A DNA stretch of 28,101 nucleotides from Spirochaetaceae bacterium. Its GTDB lineage: Bacteria; Spirochaetota; Spirochaetia; Treponematales; Breznakiellaceae. The stretch covers positions 1 to 28,101 of the forward strand of contig JAITNZ010000129.1 in assembly GCA_031290205.1 (NCBI GenBank). Direction: 5' to 3'. Shown in pieces: positions 15,734-23,251 of the stretch (its first letter is position 1; each line of letters starts with the position of its first letter). The position numbers and the translations under genes are program-made. Under the pieces are notes generated by a model. It did no database searches and had not been told where the DNA came from. It saw only the letters and a list, made by a program, of their open reading frames with translations.

Positions 15734-16438
15734 ATGGCTGACAGTGAAGCCCCCCCGCTCCGCCCCGCTGATGCAAGGAAGAGGCTGTATTCAGTGGAAA
15801 GGCAATCCGATAATGAAGAGATGAGTGAAAGCGCAAAGCCAAAAGTAGCCGATAAGAGAATGGACAAGCAGGAACTTCAGGCATTCGTTGATACAACGAT
15901 GAAGGACAGAACGGCTCCATTTAAGCGGGTGATAATTGGGGATATAAGCAATTACGCACAAATTCGGATAGAACAAGTATTGTCGGTTAGGGTAGAACGA
16001 ATAAACATTGATAATCAAGACATATTTCACGCGATGAGAAAAGCGTCGCATAATCTTGAACAAGATGATTTATTATTCGCAGTAGATGTTATAAATACAG
16101 CCACCGATATAACAATGTCCCCTGATAAACATCTAAAAAATACCATATTAGTATTTAAGAAAGACATTGGAGGCGGGGAGCTTACAGTATTGGCAGAAGC
16201 TCATCCGAAGCACAAATATCTCTTAGTTTTTGACGCATGGAGGAAAAAAAAGGCTCGAAGATCCCCTACTGCAAATATGCCAAGAGCAAACGTCCTAAAC
16301 GGTTCTTCGCATGCCGATACTCCATTATCGACACAAACCCCCGAAAAGTCAAGCCCCCGCATTGCCAGCTCATTATTCATTGTTAATTGCTCATTTGTGC
16401 CTCCCCTAATAGCAATGATAGTTATAAAATCACCGTAG
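15734..16438 (+). CDS. possible PBECR-type (barnase/EndoU/RelE-like) nuclease-domain protein
   Basis: The product has about 234 aa. A charged N-terminal segment (about 1-65) is followed by a compact domain (about 70-185) with IDNQDIFHAMRKASHN, DLLFAVDVINTATDI, HLKNTILVFKKDIGGG, ELTVLAEAHPKHKYLLVFDA and a basic end (RKKKARR). This resembles the phage-barnase-EndoU-colicin-RelE (PBECR) nuclease superfamily, found in phage and polymorphic toxin proteins. The resemblance is my recognition, not a search result. A Ser/Thr/Pro-rich tail follows. The last 20 residues (VNCSFVPPLIAMIVIKSP) match the off-frame product of the 14264 gene, so they come from a duplicated fragment and the native C-terminus may be lost. 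ATG 15734 was chosen; TTG 15725 and ATG 15822 are alternatives. Confidence 0.5.
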   Translation: MADSEAPPLRPADARKRLYSVERQSDNEEMSESAKPKVADKRMDKQELQAFVDTTMKDRTAPFKRVIIGDISNYAQIRIEQVLSVRVERINIDNQDIFHAMRKASHNLEQDDLLFAVDVINTATDITMSPDKHLKNTILVFKKDIGGGELTVLAEAHPKHKYLLVFDAWRKKKARRSPTANMPRANVLNGSSHADTPLSTQTPEKSSPRIASSLFIVNCSFVPPLIAMIVIKSP

Positions 16439-16445
16439 TTATTAG
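16378..16445 (+). repeat. decayed partial copy of the 14348-14415 region
   Basis: 16407-16440 matches 14382-14415 at 32 of 34 positions (TAATAGCA and ATAAAATCACCGTAGTT identical), and the flank GTTAATTG is shared as well. The position of the C14 tract is occupied by GCCTCCCC. The copy ends where the membrane-protein gene would continue. Confidence 0.75.
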
Positions 16446-16464
16446 GGAAGGAAAATACAATAAT

Positions 16465-17043
16465 TTAAGAAATATTTTTTATGCGCTTGCATGATCTGAC
16501 AAACCCGATAATCGCAATGACTAAAGAGAGCGCTTGCTGAACCACTAAAATGAAGTTGCCTTGAATTAGCATGATGATGCACATACATATTAGCATTTCG
16601 GCAAAGAGGAGCCAGCCGGCGCTCTTTTTCTTTGCAAGAAGATAAGTGCCCAGCAGGAAGCCGAATGTTACGCCGATTTCTAAAACCTGCGTAAGGGTTG
16701 TAATACCCTTAAAATCATAGATGCTGTAGGATATGCCCAGCACTATCATCAGGTAGGTGAATATTTTTATACACCAATCAATGGTTTTATTGATATGGGT
16801 GATGCGTTTCCATGCTATCACCAATCCGAGTATCAGAGCGGGCGCGCCGCCTGCCTCGACAGCGCAGGCTATCCATGTTTGCTTGGATGCCAAAAGTATG
16901 ATCCATGCGGGCAGCCCCGCTACATACGCCGCCCATCCTGCCATTCGCCATTTCCGGTCATCGCTTAGACCTTCGGCGTATGAAAGCAGTATCTTTGCAA
17001 GCAGATACGCTATGCCTCCCCATATCTGGAGGAACAGGCTCAC
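16465..17043 (-). CDS. six-helix membrane protein of unknown function
   Basis: The product has about 192 aa, almost entirely hydrophobic, with six likely helices (for example IWGGIAYLLAKILL, YVAGLPAWIILLA, APALILGLVIAW, FTYLMIVLGISYSIY, VTFGFLLGTYLLA, LALSLVIAIIGFV-like). GTG 17043 (VSLFLQIWGG) is chosen. The frame stays open to 17145, but that part is a shadow of the methyltransferase gene and hydrophilic. The layout is loosely reminiscent of PnuC-type nicotinamide riboside transporters (a W/Q-rich C-terminal helix pair), but key motifs are not certain, so I leave the function open. It follows the methyltransferase stop by 10 bp and is probably cotranscribed. Confidence 0.6.
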   Translation of the reverse strand: MSLFLQIWGGIAYLLAKILLSYAEGLSDDRKWRMAGWAAYVAGLPAWIILLASKQTWIACAVEAGGAPALILGLVIAWKRITHINKTIDWCIKIFTYLMIVLGISYSIYDFKGITTLTQVLEIGVTFGFLLGTYLLAKKKSAGWLLFAEMLICMCIIMLIQGNFILVVQQALSLVIAIIGFVRSCKRIKNIS

Positions 17044-17053
17044 GGGGCTACCA

Positions 17054-17773
17054 TCAACCTTTGACCGCGCAGAGGGTGGCGAAGCACATATTCTTGTGGA
17101 GGCTCTCGATATTGGTAAAGCCGTTTTTTTGGAGGAGCATGGCAAGGTAGTTCACAGGGCGCGGCGTGTCTTCCTTCTTTGAGAGCTCAAGGATTTTATC
17201 GCGGAATGAGGCGCCGCCGGCTTCTTCAAGGTAACGCGCCCAGCCCTGATAGGTAAGTTCCGTCAAAACGGGTGAGTTTTGCAGAACTAAGTCGGAGATG
17301 ACAAAGCATCCGCCGGGAACGAGCGCCTTGCCGAGCTTCTCGAATACCGCTTCCCATTCGCCGTCCTCGCGCAGATGATGGAGGCTGGCGCCGGCAATGA
17401 TTATATCAAATTTTTTTTCACCAAGGTCGGCGCTTCGAATATCACTATGAATGACATTCACCTTTTCGCTTGTCGCGCCCGACACCCGCTCGAACGCTTT
17501 GGCGAGCATTGCATCGCTTATATCGAGCAGGGTGCAGTTCATATCGGGGATATGCCTAAGCATTTTCAGCGTCCAGTTTCCCGCCCCGCAGCCTATGTCG
17601 AGCAGATTTTTTGCCTGCGGCACAAGCCGTTTTGCCGCTTCCGTCCCCAGTTCCAACGCGATTGCCGCATCGATAACCGAAACCTGCCCTGTCTCAAGGT
17701 TGGAAAAGCGCTCGACATCGTTTTGAAAACGCTCCCTAATTTCATTGACCGATGATTTTTGCATTTTATTCAT
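17054..17773 (-). CDS. class I SAM-dependent methyltransferase
   Basis: This 239-aa Rossmann-fold methyltransferase shows motif I NLLDIGCGAGNWTL, an acidic residue ending strand 2 (CTLLDIS), the DIRSAD loop, motif IV KFDIIIAGASLHHL and LVPGGCFVISDLVL. These bind S-adenosylmethionine; the methyl acceptor is unknown (small molecule or lipid type by overall shape). The start ATG 17773 is preceded by a GGAGA site 5 nt upstream. It lies between mscS and the membrane protein in a three-gene minus-strand run, the mscS stop being only 18 bp upstream. Confidence 0.85.
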   Translation of the reverse strand: MNKMQKSSVNEIRERFQNDVERFSNLETGQVSVIDAAIALELGTEAAKRLVPQAKNLLDIGCGAGNWTLKMLRHIPDMNCTLLDISDAMLAKAFERVSGATSEKVNVIHSDIRSADLGEKKFDIIIAGASLHHLREDGEWEAVFEKLGKALVPGGCFVISDLVLQNSPVLTELTYQGWARYLEEAGGASFRDKILELSKKEDTPRPVNYLAMLLQKNGFTNIESLHKNMCFATLCAVKG

Positions 17774-17791
17774 TTTATCTCCGCTACAAAT

Positions 17792-18892
17792 CTATCGTAT
17801 TACCGCCCTCTGTTCAATGCTTGTCCTGTTCGAGATGGCGATGCCCGCTTCCTCAAATTGGCGGAGCACTTCCAGATTTACCGCGTTTATTGCCTCCCAA
17901 TAATCTTCATTTTTAGCTATGAAGAAGATGTAAGTAATCTTGAAGACGCCGTAACTCAATGTTGAAAGACAGGCGATTGACGGAGCGCCGAGCAGCCCCC
18001 CCGGCGGTTTGAGTTCCTTCAAAATCGAAATAGCTTTGCATATCTTTTCGTATCCTTGCGCGGCGCCCACATTGATTAGCTCGACAACTTTTGTATGCGG
18101 CTCGGAGCTGACATTCTGAATCGGGAACCTCGTAAAAAAACTATTTGGAATCGTGATGATGCGGTTGTCGAGCGTCATGATGCGGCTTATCCGCAACCCC
18201 ATATCGATGACCCAGCCGTCATAAATCGTATCAACCTGGTCGGTGATTTTGATGCGATCGTTCAGATGAAATGGTTTGTCGATGAATATGCTGATTGAGC
18301 CGAAAAAGTTTTCCAGCGTCCCCTTGGACGCAAGAGCGATTGCCGCGCCGCCGATACCGAGCCCCGCAAGAATCGCGCTGATGTTATAGCCCAGCGTGTT
18401 GAAAATCAGCACCACGGGAATGATACACATGATGATGGTAACAAAGTTCTGAATGATATTTTTAAGCTCAACCTGAGAAAGAGAGCTTGCGTCGATAAGC
18501 GAATCCTCTTTCGCGCCGCCTCGTACGCTAACAGGAAGCGCGGAAATATGGCGGGTAATAACGCTGTTGATAATTTTGGTTAAGAGCCAGCAGACGAGTA
18601 TGATGAAAAGTGAAGCGAGAATTTTGCTTTCCCATTCCTCAAACTTGTCGCTAAAAACGAGCCGCTCGAAGCCCAGAAAAAATCCGGCAAAAACAAAAAG
18701 CAAAACAAGCGGCAGCCGGATGGGCTTCATCACCGGGTTATGCAATGTTGATCCTTGCGATTTGTTGATGGTTTTTTGCACAAGCCCCACGATGATGAGC
18801 CCTGCAAAAAATCCGCCGGCAACAAATACAAGGGCAATAAACCATTGCCAGAGGCTATTATTCAAAAATGTCAAACTGAGTATCTTGTCCAT
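17792..18892 (-). CDS. MscS family mechanosensitive channel
   Basis: The product is a 366-aa MscS homologue without a cleavable signal. It has four membrane helices, the pore helix AILAGLGIGGAAIALASKGT, then FFGSISIFIDKPFHLNDRIKI and the beta-domain motif IITIPNSFFTRFPIQNVSS. The glycine/alanine packing of the pore helix (GLGIGGAAIALA) is close to canonical MscS. An AGGA site precedes ATG 18892. It is the second MscS homologue in the window (the other at 11585-12946) but clearly a different subfamily, so it is not a recent duplicate. It heads a minus-strand run with the methyltransferase and the membrane protein. Confidence 0.9.
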   Translation of the reverse strand: MDKILSLTFLNNSLWQWFIALVFVAGGFFAGLIIVGLVQKTINKSQGSTLHNPVMKPIRLPLVLLFVFAGFFLGFERLVFSDKFEEWESKILASLFIILVCWLLTKIINSVITRHISALPVSVRGGAKEDSLIDASSLSQVELKNIIQNFVTIIMCIIPVVLIFNTLGYNISAILAGLGIGGAAIALASKGTLENFFGSISIFIDKPFHLNDRIKITDQVDTIYDGWVIDMGLRISRIMTLDNRIITIPNSFFTRFPIQNVSSEPHTKVVELINVGAAQGYEKICKAISILKELKPPGGLLGAPSIACLSTLSYGVFKITYIFFIAKNEDYWEAINAVNLEVLRQFEEAGIAISNRTSIEQRAVIR

Positions 18893-18956
18893 AAAAAAAT
18901 CCTATATTATCGGAGTATGGTCTAAACCGGAAATTATTACTAGAGACTCTGCAGCG

Positions 18957-19108
18957 ATTCCGAATTCAACCACGAACCTCACGAACAACACGAACAGAAG
19001 ACGAAATGAATATGAATAATGGTGGTAAACAAGGCAGAAATCATGTGAATTATGCGCAATTTGTTCGTGTGGTTCGTGCCGTTCGTGGTTAATTTTCGAA
19101 TTCGTAAT
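18957..19108. mobile_element. 153-bp palindromic MITE-like element, copy 1
   Basis: Terminal inverted repeats ATTCCGAATTC (18957-18967) and ATTACGAATTC (19108-19098, reverse strand) enclose two inward-facing arms. Each arm has three CACGAAC heptamers at about 9-bp spacing, around a 70-bp unique centre. A second copy, in the same orientation, lies at 26276-26428 with only three substitutions over 153 bp. The element contains a 28-codon frame (MNMNNGGKQGRN and on) with no recognisable transposase, so it would move only in trans, if at all. Confidence 0.7.
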
Positions 19109-19327
19109 TGTTGCAAGTGCACCTCAAAATTCGGCGTAAATCAGCGGCGCATGGGAATAATCCAGTGCAGCTTGCTACGGGGATTTTTTATTTTTCGGGG
19201 GCTCAGCAATCGGCAGTCTTCTGCATAAGATAGAGCGGGCGAAGGCTCCTGTTTGCCGCGCAAGGGATTGGAGCGGCGCGTAGCGTTCCCGCACCCGCAG
19301 GGTGTTTCATAGGGCTTTTTGTTTGCT

Positions 19328-19346
19328 CTGGGCGCCTCGCGCCCAG
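19328..19346. repeat. perfect 8-bp GC hairpin (REP-like) upstream of fliM
   Basis: CTGGGCGC, loop CTC, GCGCCCAG. A second perfect 8-bp hairpin lies 63 bp further on. The surrounding sequence 19140-19480 is non-coding and rich in GCGTAGCG motifs. Confidence 0.6.
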
Positions 19347-19409
19347 CCGCAGTGAAGGCTTGTAGTGATTTTGCGGGAATGGAGCGTAGCGGAACCGCGT
19401 AAAGCCCGA

Positions 19410-19428
19410 CCCCGCGCGTAGCGCGGGG
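19410..19428. repeat. second perfect GC hairpin upstream of fliM
   Basis: CCCCGCGC, loop GTA, GCGCGGGG. It is followed by CCCCGAATTTGGAAGTGCAC (19448-19467), a motif that recurs with one change at 22773-22792 and in part at 19113-19132. Confidence 0.6.
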
Positions 19429-19486
19429 ATGCGCCCATACTGCTTTCCCCGAATTTGGAAGTGCACCCCCGAGTTGCTGTAGGGGC

Positions 19487-19516
19487 TTGACTTATCCCGC
19501 CTTCATCCTTTACCAT
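19487..19516 (+). promoter_or_regulatory. possible promoter of fliM
   Basis: TTGACT, an 18-nt spacer and TACCAT, then 6 nt to ATG 19523. There is no Shine-Dalgarno sequence. No flagellar sigma-28 type element (TAAA and GCCGATAA) is visible here. Confidence 0.4.
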
Positions 19517-19522
19517 TACTCT

Positions 19523-20560
19523 ATGACCGAAGTTTTGTCGCAGGACGAGATTGACCAGCTTTTAACGGCTATTAATTCTGGTGATACCGATACTGATACC
19601 GATGGTGTTAGGGCGCCGACGGATACACGTAAGATCAAGATTTATGATTTTAAGCGCCCTGATAAATTTTCGAAGGAGCAGATAAATACCGTGCGTATCA
19701 TGCACGAGACTTTTGCGCGCCTTACGACGACGGCGCTTTCGGCGAACCTGCGCTCGATGGTGCATGTCCATGTCGCATCGGTCGACCAGCTTACTTACGA
19801 AGAGTTCATCCGTTCGATTCCGACGCCGACGACGCTGGCGATTATCAACATGGATCCGCTGAAGGGCAATGCGATTCTCGAAATTGACCCGGCGATTACG
19901 TTTTCGATTATCGACCGGCTCTTCGGCGGCACCGGCGAGGGCGCCAAGGTTCAGCATGAATTGACGGACATTGAGCAATCCGTCATGGAGGGGATTATCG
20001 TCCGTATTCTGGGGAACATGCGCGAATCCTGGGCGCAGGTGATTGACCTCCGCCCTCGTTTGGGGCAGATTGATACGAATCCGCAATTTACGCAGATTGT
20101 GCCGCCCAACGAGATGGTGGTGCTTGTTACCCTTGAAACGAAAGTCGGCGAGGTCGAGGGGATGATGAACTTTTGCATCCCCTACCTTACCATCGAGCCG
20201 ATTATCGGCAAACTTTCCGCTCAGTTTTGGTATTCTTCGGCGCGGCAGGCGACGAATACGGAGAACCTCAATGTGCTAAAAGAAAAACTGGTAACAGTCG
20301 ATGTTATGTTGACGGCGGAAATCGGGAAGATCAACATATCGGTGCGCGATGTGCTTGCCCTGCGGTCTGGCGATGTGATTCAGCTTTACAATGTGAATAT
20401 CGACGACCCGTTCAGTGTGAATATTGGGTCGAGGCAGAAATTTTTGTGCCGTCCGGGCATAGTCGGCAAGAAGATGGCGGTGCAAATAACCAAAAAGATG
20501 GCAAATATTGAGCCAAGTGAGCTTGAAGAATTCGCAAGCGAAGGGGAGGAACTACTATGA
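19523..20560 (+). CDS. fliM: flagellar motor switch protein FliM
   Basis: This 345-aa C-ring protein joins the MS ring to the FliN/FliY layer and receives phospho-CheY. The N-terminal CheY-binding peptide reads LSQDEIDQLLTAI (residues 5-17). The CheC-like middle domain contains MDPLKGNAILEIDPAITFSI and LFGGTGEG. The C-terminal SpoA domain includes VRDVLALRSGDVIQL. An acidic TDTD repeat lies between the first two parts. ATG 19523 was chosen because MTEVLSQDEID is the family start. A longer frame from TTG 19487 runs through the promoter. The stop overlaps the fliY start (ATGA). Unusually, no other fli or flg gene flanks the pair. Confidence 0.95.
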   Translation: MTEVLSQDEIDQLLTAINSGDTDTDTDGVRAPTDTRKIKIYDFKRPDKFSKEQINTVRIMHETFARLTTTALSANLRSMVHVHVASVDQLTYEEFIRSIPTPTTLAIINMDPLKGNAILEIDPAITFSIIDRLFGGTGEGAKVQHELTDIEQSVMEGIIVRILGNMRESWAQVIDLRPRLGQIDTNPQFTQIVPPNEMVVLVTLETKVGEVEGMMNFCIPYLTIEPIIGKLSAQFWYSSARQATNTENLNVLKEKLVTVDVMLTAEIGKINISVRDVLALRSGDVIQLYNVNIDDPFSVNIGSRQKFLCRPGIVGKKMAVQITKKMANIEPSELEEFASEGEELL

Positions 20561-21612
20561 GTGACGGCGCTCTTTCACAAGCCGAGATTGATGCATTACT
20601 CTCGCCAAATGGCGGCGACAAGGGCGGCGGCGGCGGCGGACCGGAGAATACCGCCGACATCAAGGCGCTAGAAAGCTTCCTCGGCGGGACGGCGGGGGCG
20701 CTTTCGTCGAATCTTTCGGCGATGACGGGGGGGACCGTCACCTTTTCGCCGCCGAAACTTAGCAATATGGAGCGCGATGCGTTCCTCGGCGAGCTGCCCG
20801 GCATGGTTACCGCCGTCAAAGTTGATTTTACCTCCGGTTTTCCTGGCGAGCATATCTTTCTAGTCCCCGAAGAGACGGCGAAGAACATCGCCAGCCTGAT
20901 GAATAAAGAAGAGAACATCGCGCTGGACGAGATGGCTATGTCCGTCATCGGCGAGGCGGTTTCTCAAATTACCGGAACGCTGATTACCGCGCTGACGAAC
21001 AAGACGGGCAACAAATCGATTGCGTCCGCCTCCCCGCAGGCGGCGAATGTGCCCAAGGCGACGGCGGCGCTGCCTGTGGGCGCCTTTACCGTTGCCGCTT
21101 TCGACGTCGATCTTGGCGACGGGAAACCGCAAAAAGTCTGGGAAGTGTTTGGTCCCGCCGTCGCTTCGGAAATATCCAAGGCTCTCGTCCCGCAGCCGGC
21201 GGCAGCGCAAAACAGCGGCGCTCAGGCAAATGGGCAGGCGGGAGCGGGCGCCGGCAGAGGCGGCGTTATCGGCAGCGGCGGCTACGGCGCTCCGCCCAAC
21301 ATGCAGTCGGTGCAGTATCCCAACTTGAGCAACACGGCGGGACCCCACGAACCGGGGAACATCGGGCTCCTCATGGATGTCGCGATGGAGATGACCGTCG
21401 AACTAGGACGGGCGCGCAAACAGATAAAAGAAATCCTCTCGATGGGCGAAGGGACTATCATCGAGCTTGATAAACTTGCCGGCGAGCCGGTGGACATTCT
21501 CGTCAATCATAAACTCATCGCCAAAGGCGAAGTCGTCGTCATCGATGAAAGTTTCGGCGTCCGCGTAACCGAAATCGTCTCGCCCTCAGAACGAATGCCC
21601 GACATGCGGTAG
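20557..21612 (+). CDS. fliY: flagellar motor switch protein FliY (FliN-type)
   Basis: The product is a 351-aa switch protein with a second CheY-binding peptide (LSQAEIDALLS, residues 6-16), a Gly-rich linker, a CheC-like middle domain with the paired-helix pattern DEMAMSVIGEAVSQITGTLI, a long Ala/Gly/Gln linker, and a C-terminal FliN/SpoA domain (LLMDVAMEMTVELGRARKQI, then EPVDILVNHKLIAKGEVVVI). This FliN plus CheC-like architecture is the FliY form known in Bacillus and spirochaetes. In CheC/FliY the central domain can hydrolyse phospho-CheY; whether the catalytic residues are intact here I cannot confirm. It overlaps fliM by 4 bp and lies 11 bp before argB. Confidence 0.93.
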   Translation: MSDGALSQAEIDALLSPNGGDKGGGGGGPENTADIKALESFLGGTAGALSSNLSAMTGGTVTFSPPKLSNMERDAFLGELPGMVTAVKVDFTSGFPGEHIFLVPEETAKNIASLMNKEENIALDEMAMSVIGEAVSQITGTLITALTNKTGNKSIASASPQAANVPKATAALPVGAFTVAAFDVDLGDGKPQKVWEVFGPAVASEISKALVPQPAAAQNSGAQANGQAGAGAGRGGVIGSGGYGAPPNMQSVQYPNLSNTAGPHEPGNIGLLMDVAMEMTVELGRARKQIKEILSMGEGTIIELDKLAGEPVDILVNHKLIAKGEVVVIDESFGVRVTEIVSPSERMPDMR

Positions 21613-21623
21613 AGAGCAGTGAA

Positions 21624-22580
21624 ATGGCTCAATATGTGATTACCGTGGGCAATAAACCTGCTTCGGCAGTTAGGACTGCTACGCCGTTGACATGGGCAGA
21701 AACCGCCTCAGGCGGTGAGGGCAAGTTTGAAGACAGCAATAAACCTGCTACGCCGTTGACATGGGCAGAACGTGCCTCTGGCGCGAAGACGGTCGTGGTG
21801 AAGTATGGCGGCAATGCGATGATAAATGACGCTTTGAAAGACGCCGTCATCAAGGATATTGTTTTCGTGCAGCAGGCGGGGATTCGCGTCATCCTTGTGC
21901 ATGGCGGCGGACCCGAAATCGAAGCGATGCTGAAAGCCGTCGGGAAGGAAAGCCGTTCCGTCAACGGGCTACGCTATACCGACGAGGAAACGATGGAAAT
22001 CGTGCAGATGGTGCTCTGCGGCAAAGTGAACAAGAACATCACCGCGATGCTGGAGACGGCGGGCGTCACCGCCATCGGGCTTTCAGGCATCGACGGCTCA
22101 CTCTTTCAAGCCCAGCGTGAAAAAGGCGCCGACTTAGGGCTGGTCGGCAAAATCGAAAAGGTAAATGTTGAGTTCCTCAAGGCGATAATGCAGAGCGGGG
22201 CGCTTCCTGTAATCTCGTCAGTCGCGCTGGGCTGCGGCGAAGACCGGGGGCGCTCGCTCAACGTGAACGCCGACACCGCCGCCGCAAAAATAGCCGCCGC
22301 CGTCCAAGCCGAAAAACTCATCCTGATGACCGACGTCCCCGGCATCTTGCGCGATGTGCGCGACAGTGACAGCCTTATTAGCGACGCCAGCCTTGAAGAG
22401 ATCGCCCGGCTGAAAAAAGAAGGCGTCATCACCAAGGGGATGCTCCCCAAAGTCGATTGCTGCGAAATCGCCCTTTCCGCCGGCGTCCAATGCGCCCACA
22501 TCATCGACGGGCGCCTCCCCCACAGCCTCCTCTCCGAACTCTTCACCAACGAGGGCATAGGCACCATGATTCACCGCTGA
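21624..22580 (+). CDS. argB: acetylglutamate kinase with repeat-bearing N-terminus
   Basis: This 318-aa enzyme phosphorylates N-acetyl-L-glutamate in arginine biosynthesis. Core motifs are KTVVVKYGGNAM (residues 55-66; the catalytic-site lysine of the family is in KYGG), VILVHGGGPEIEAML, LNVNADTAAAKIAAAVQAEK, LILMTDVPGIL and GMLPKVDCCEIAL. Before the core there are 54 residues, about twice the family norm, made of two copies of NKPA-TPLTWAE-ASG (residues 10-30 and 39-53). The first copy carries an extra SAVRTA. The DNA of this part (21651-21770) includes CCGCC-TCA-GGCGG, shared with an intergenic repeat. The gene follows fliY by 11 bp and is probably cotranscribed with the switch genes, an uncommon pairing. 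Confidence 0.93.
   Translation: MAQYVITVGNKPASAVRTATPLTWAETASGGEGKFEDSNKPATPLTWAERASGAKTVVVKYGGNAMINDALKDAVIKDIVFVQQAGIRVILVHGGGPEIEAMLKAVGKESRSVNGLRYTDEETMEIVQMVLCGKVNKNITAMLETAGVTAIGLSGIDGSLFQAQREKGADLGLVGKIEKVNVEFLKAIMQSGALPVISSVALGCGEDRGRSLNVNADTAAAKIAAAVQAEKLILMTDVPGILRDVRDSDSLISDASLEEIARLKKEGVITKGMLPKVDCCEIALSAGVQCAHIIDGRLPHSLLSELFTNEGIGTMIHR
21651..21786 (+). repeat. in-frame direct repeat inside argB
   Basis: Two direct copies of AATAAACCTGC, then CTACGCCGTTGACATGGGCA, begin at 21651 and 21738. The first has an 18-bp insert after CCTGC. The stretch AGAAACCGCCTCAGGCGGT of copy one matches the intergenic sequence at 23279-23298 apart from the TCA loop (TGT there), pointing to a repeat-derived insert. 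Confidence 0.7.
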
Positions 22581-22912
22581 AGCTACCCCCACCCAAAAAA
22601 ATCCTCCATTATTTCATGAACCGCTTCCCGTCGGAGCTTGAACCCTTCCCTCGTCCGGGACGGAGAAGAAGAGTGGTCCACAGATAGACACAGATACACA
22701 CAGATAAAGAAAATTGCGGAGTGAAAATCATAAAGGTTTCATGCTGTTAATAAATATTTTATGATGGCTGCCCCGAATTTGGAATTGCACCCGGTGTTGA
22801 AGCGGGCGCTTGTATTTTTTGAACATTAAGGTTAATTTTAGAGGAGCTAGTAAAAGTATCACGGTAGCGCAACTTTTTTGCGCGGGTTGTGTCAAAATAA
22901 GGAGTTTAATGA
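22581..22912. other. intergenic region with repeats and leader hairpin
   Basis: This non-coding stretch holds a CACAGATA-type repeat copy (22674-22730), the CCCCGAATTTGGAATTGCAC motif (22773-22792), and a perfect hairpin GCGCAA/TTGCGC (22867-22883) shortly before the AAGGAG site (22899-22904) of the next gene. No gene or clear -35/-10 pair was recognised. Confidence 0.5.
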
Positions 22913-23251
22913 ATGAATCCATCGAGTAGCGCGGAGGTTATTGTTGCGATTATTCCCATTGTTGGCATTGTGATGGGCTTTGCGGTGGTGTTTTTCCATT
23001 TACTGTGGAGCCACCGGCGGAAGATGCTCCTCATTCAAACGAAACAGTATCAAACACCGGACTTTGACTTGGATGCCTTCAGTTTATTTGCCGGCTTGAT
23101 CCTAGCTGTCGTAGGAATATGCTTGACCGCTTTTTTGGGGATTTTCACCAAGAGCGGTTTGACCTTACTGGGTGGTGTTATCCCGCTTGCATGCGGATGT
23201 GCGCTGTTGCTTTTCTTTTTTATCAATCGAACGGTCAACAGCCCCCAATGA
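22913..23251 (+). CDS. small two- to three-helix membrane protein, DUF6249-like
   Basis: This 112-aa protein has a first helix at about residues 8-30 (IVAIIPIVGIVMGFAVVFF), a basic segment SHRRKM, and two more helices near 57-77 and 83-105. The layout resembles the DUF6249 family, which is often found beside ECF sigma factors, but the match is only by pattern. The AAGGAG site at 22899-22904 is well placed for ATG 22913. An upstream ATG at 22909 in another frame opens only six codons. It precedes the sigma factor gene with about 220 bp of repeat DNA between, so cotranscription is possible but not certain. Confidence 0.6.
   Translation: MNPSSSAEVIVAIIPIVGIVMGFAVVFFHLLWSHRRKMLLIQTKQYQTPDFDLDAFSLFAGLILAVVGICLTAFLGIFTKSGLTLLGGVIPLACGCALLLFFFINRTVNSPQ

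Noticed and set aside
17043..17145. N-terminal 34 codons of the longest frame for the six-helix membrane protein
   Set aside because: This part overlaps the 3' end of the methyltransferase gene, is hydrophilic and lacks a start site. GTG 17043 is more plausible.
19203..19516. Minus-strand ORFs upstream of fliM
   Set aside because: They cover REP-like hairpins and the fliM promoter, have biased Arg/Ala/Ser composition and show no domain.
18893..19522. tRNA or other structured RNA gene in the largest intergenic gap
   Set aside because: No cloverleaf, TTCGA loop or CCA end was found. The hairpins present are simple palindromes of repeat families.
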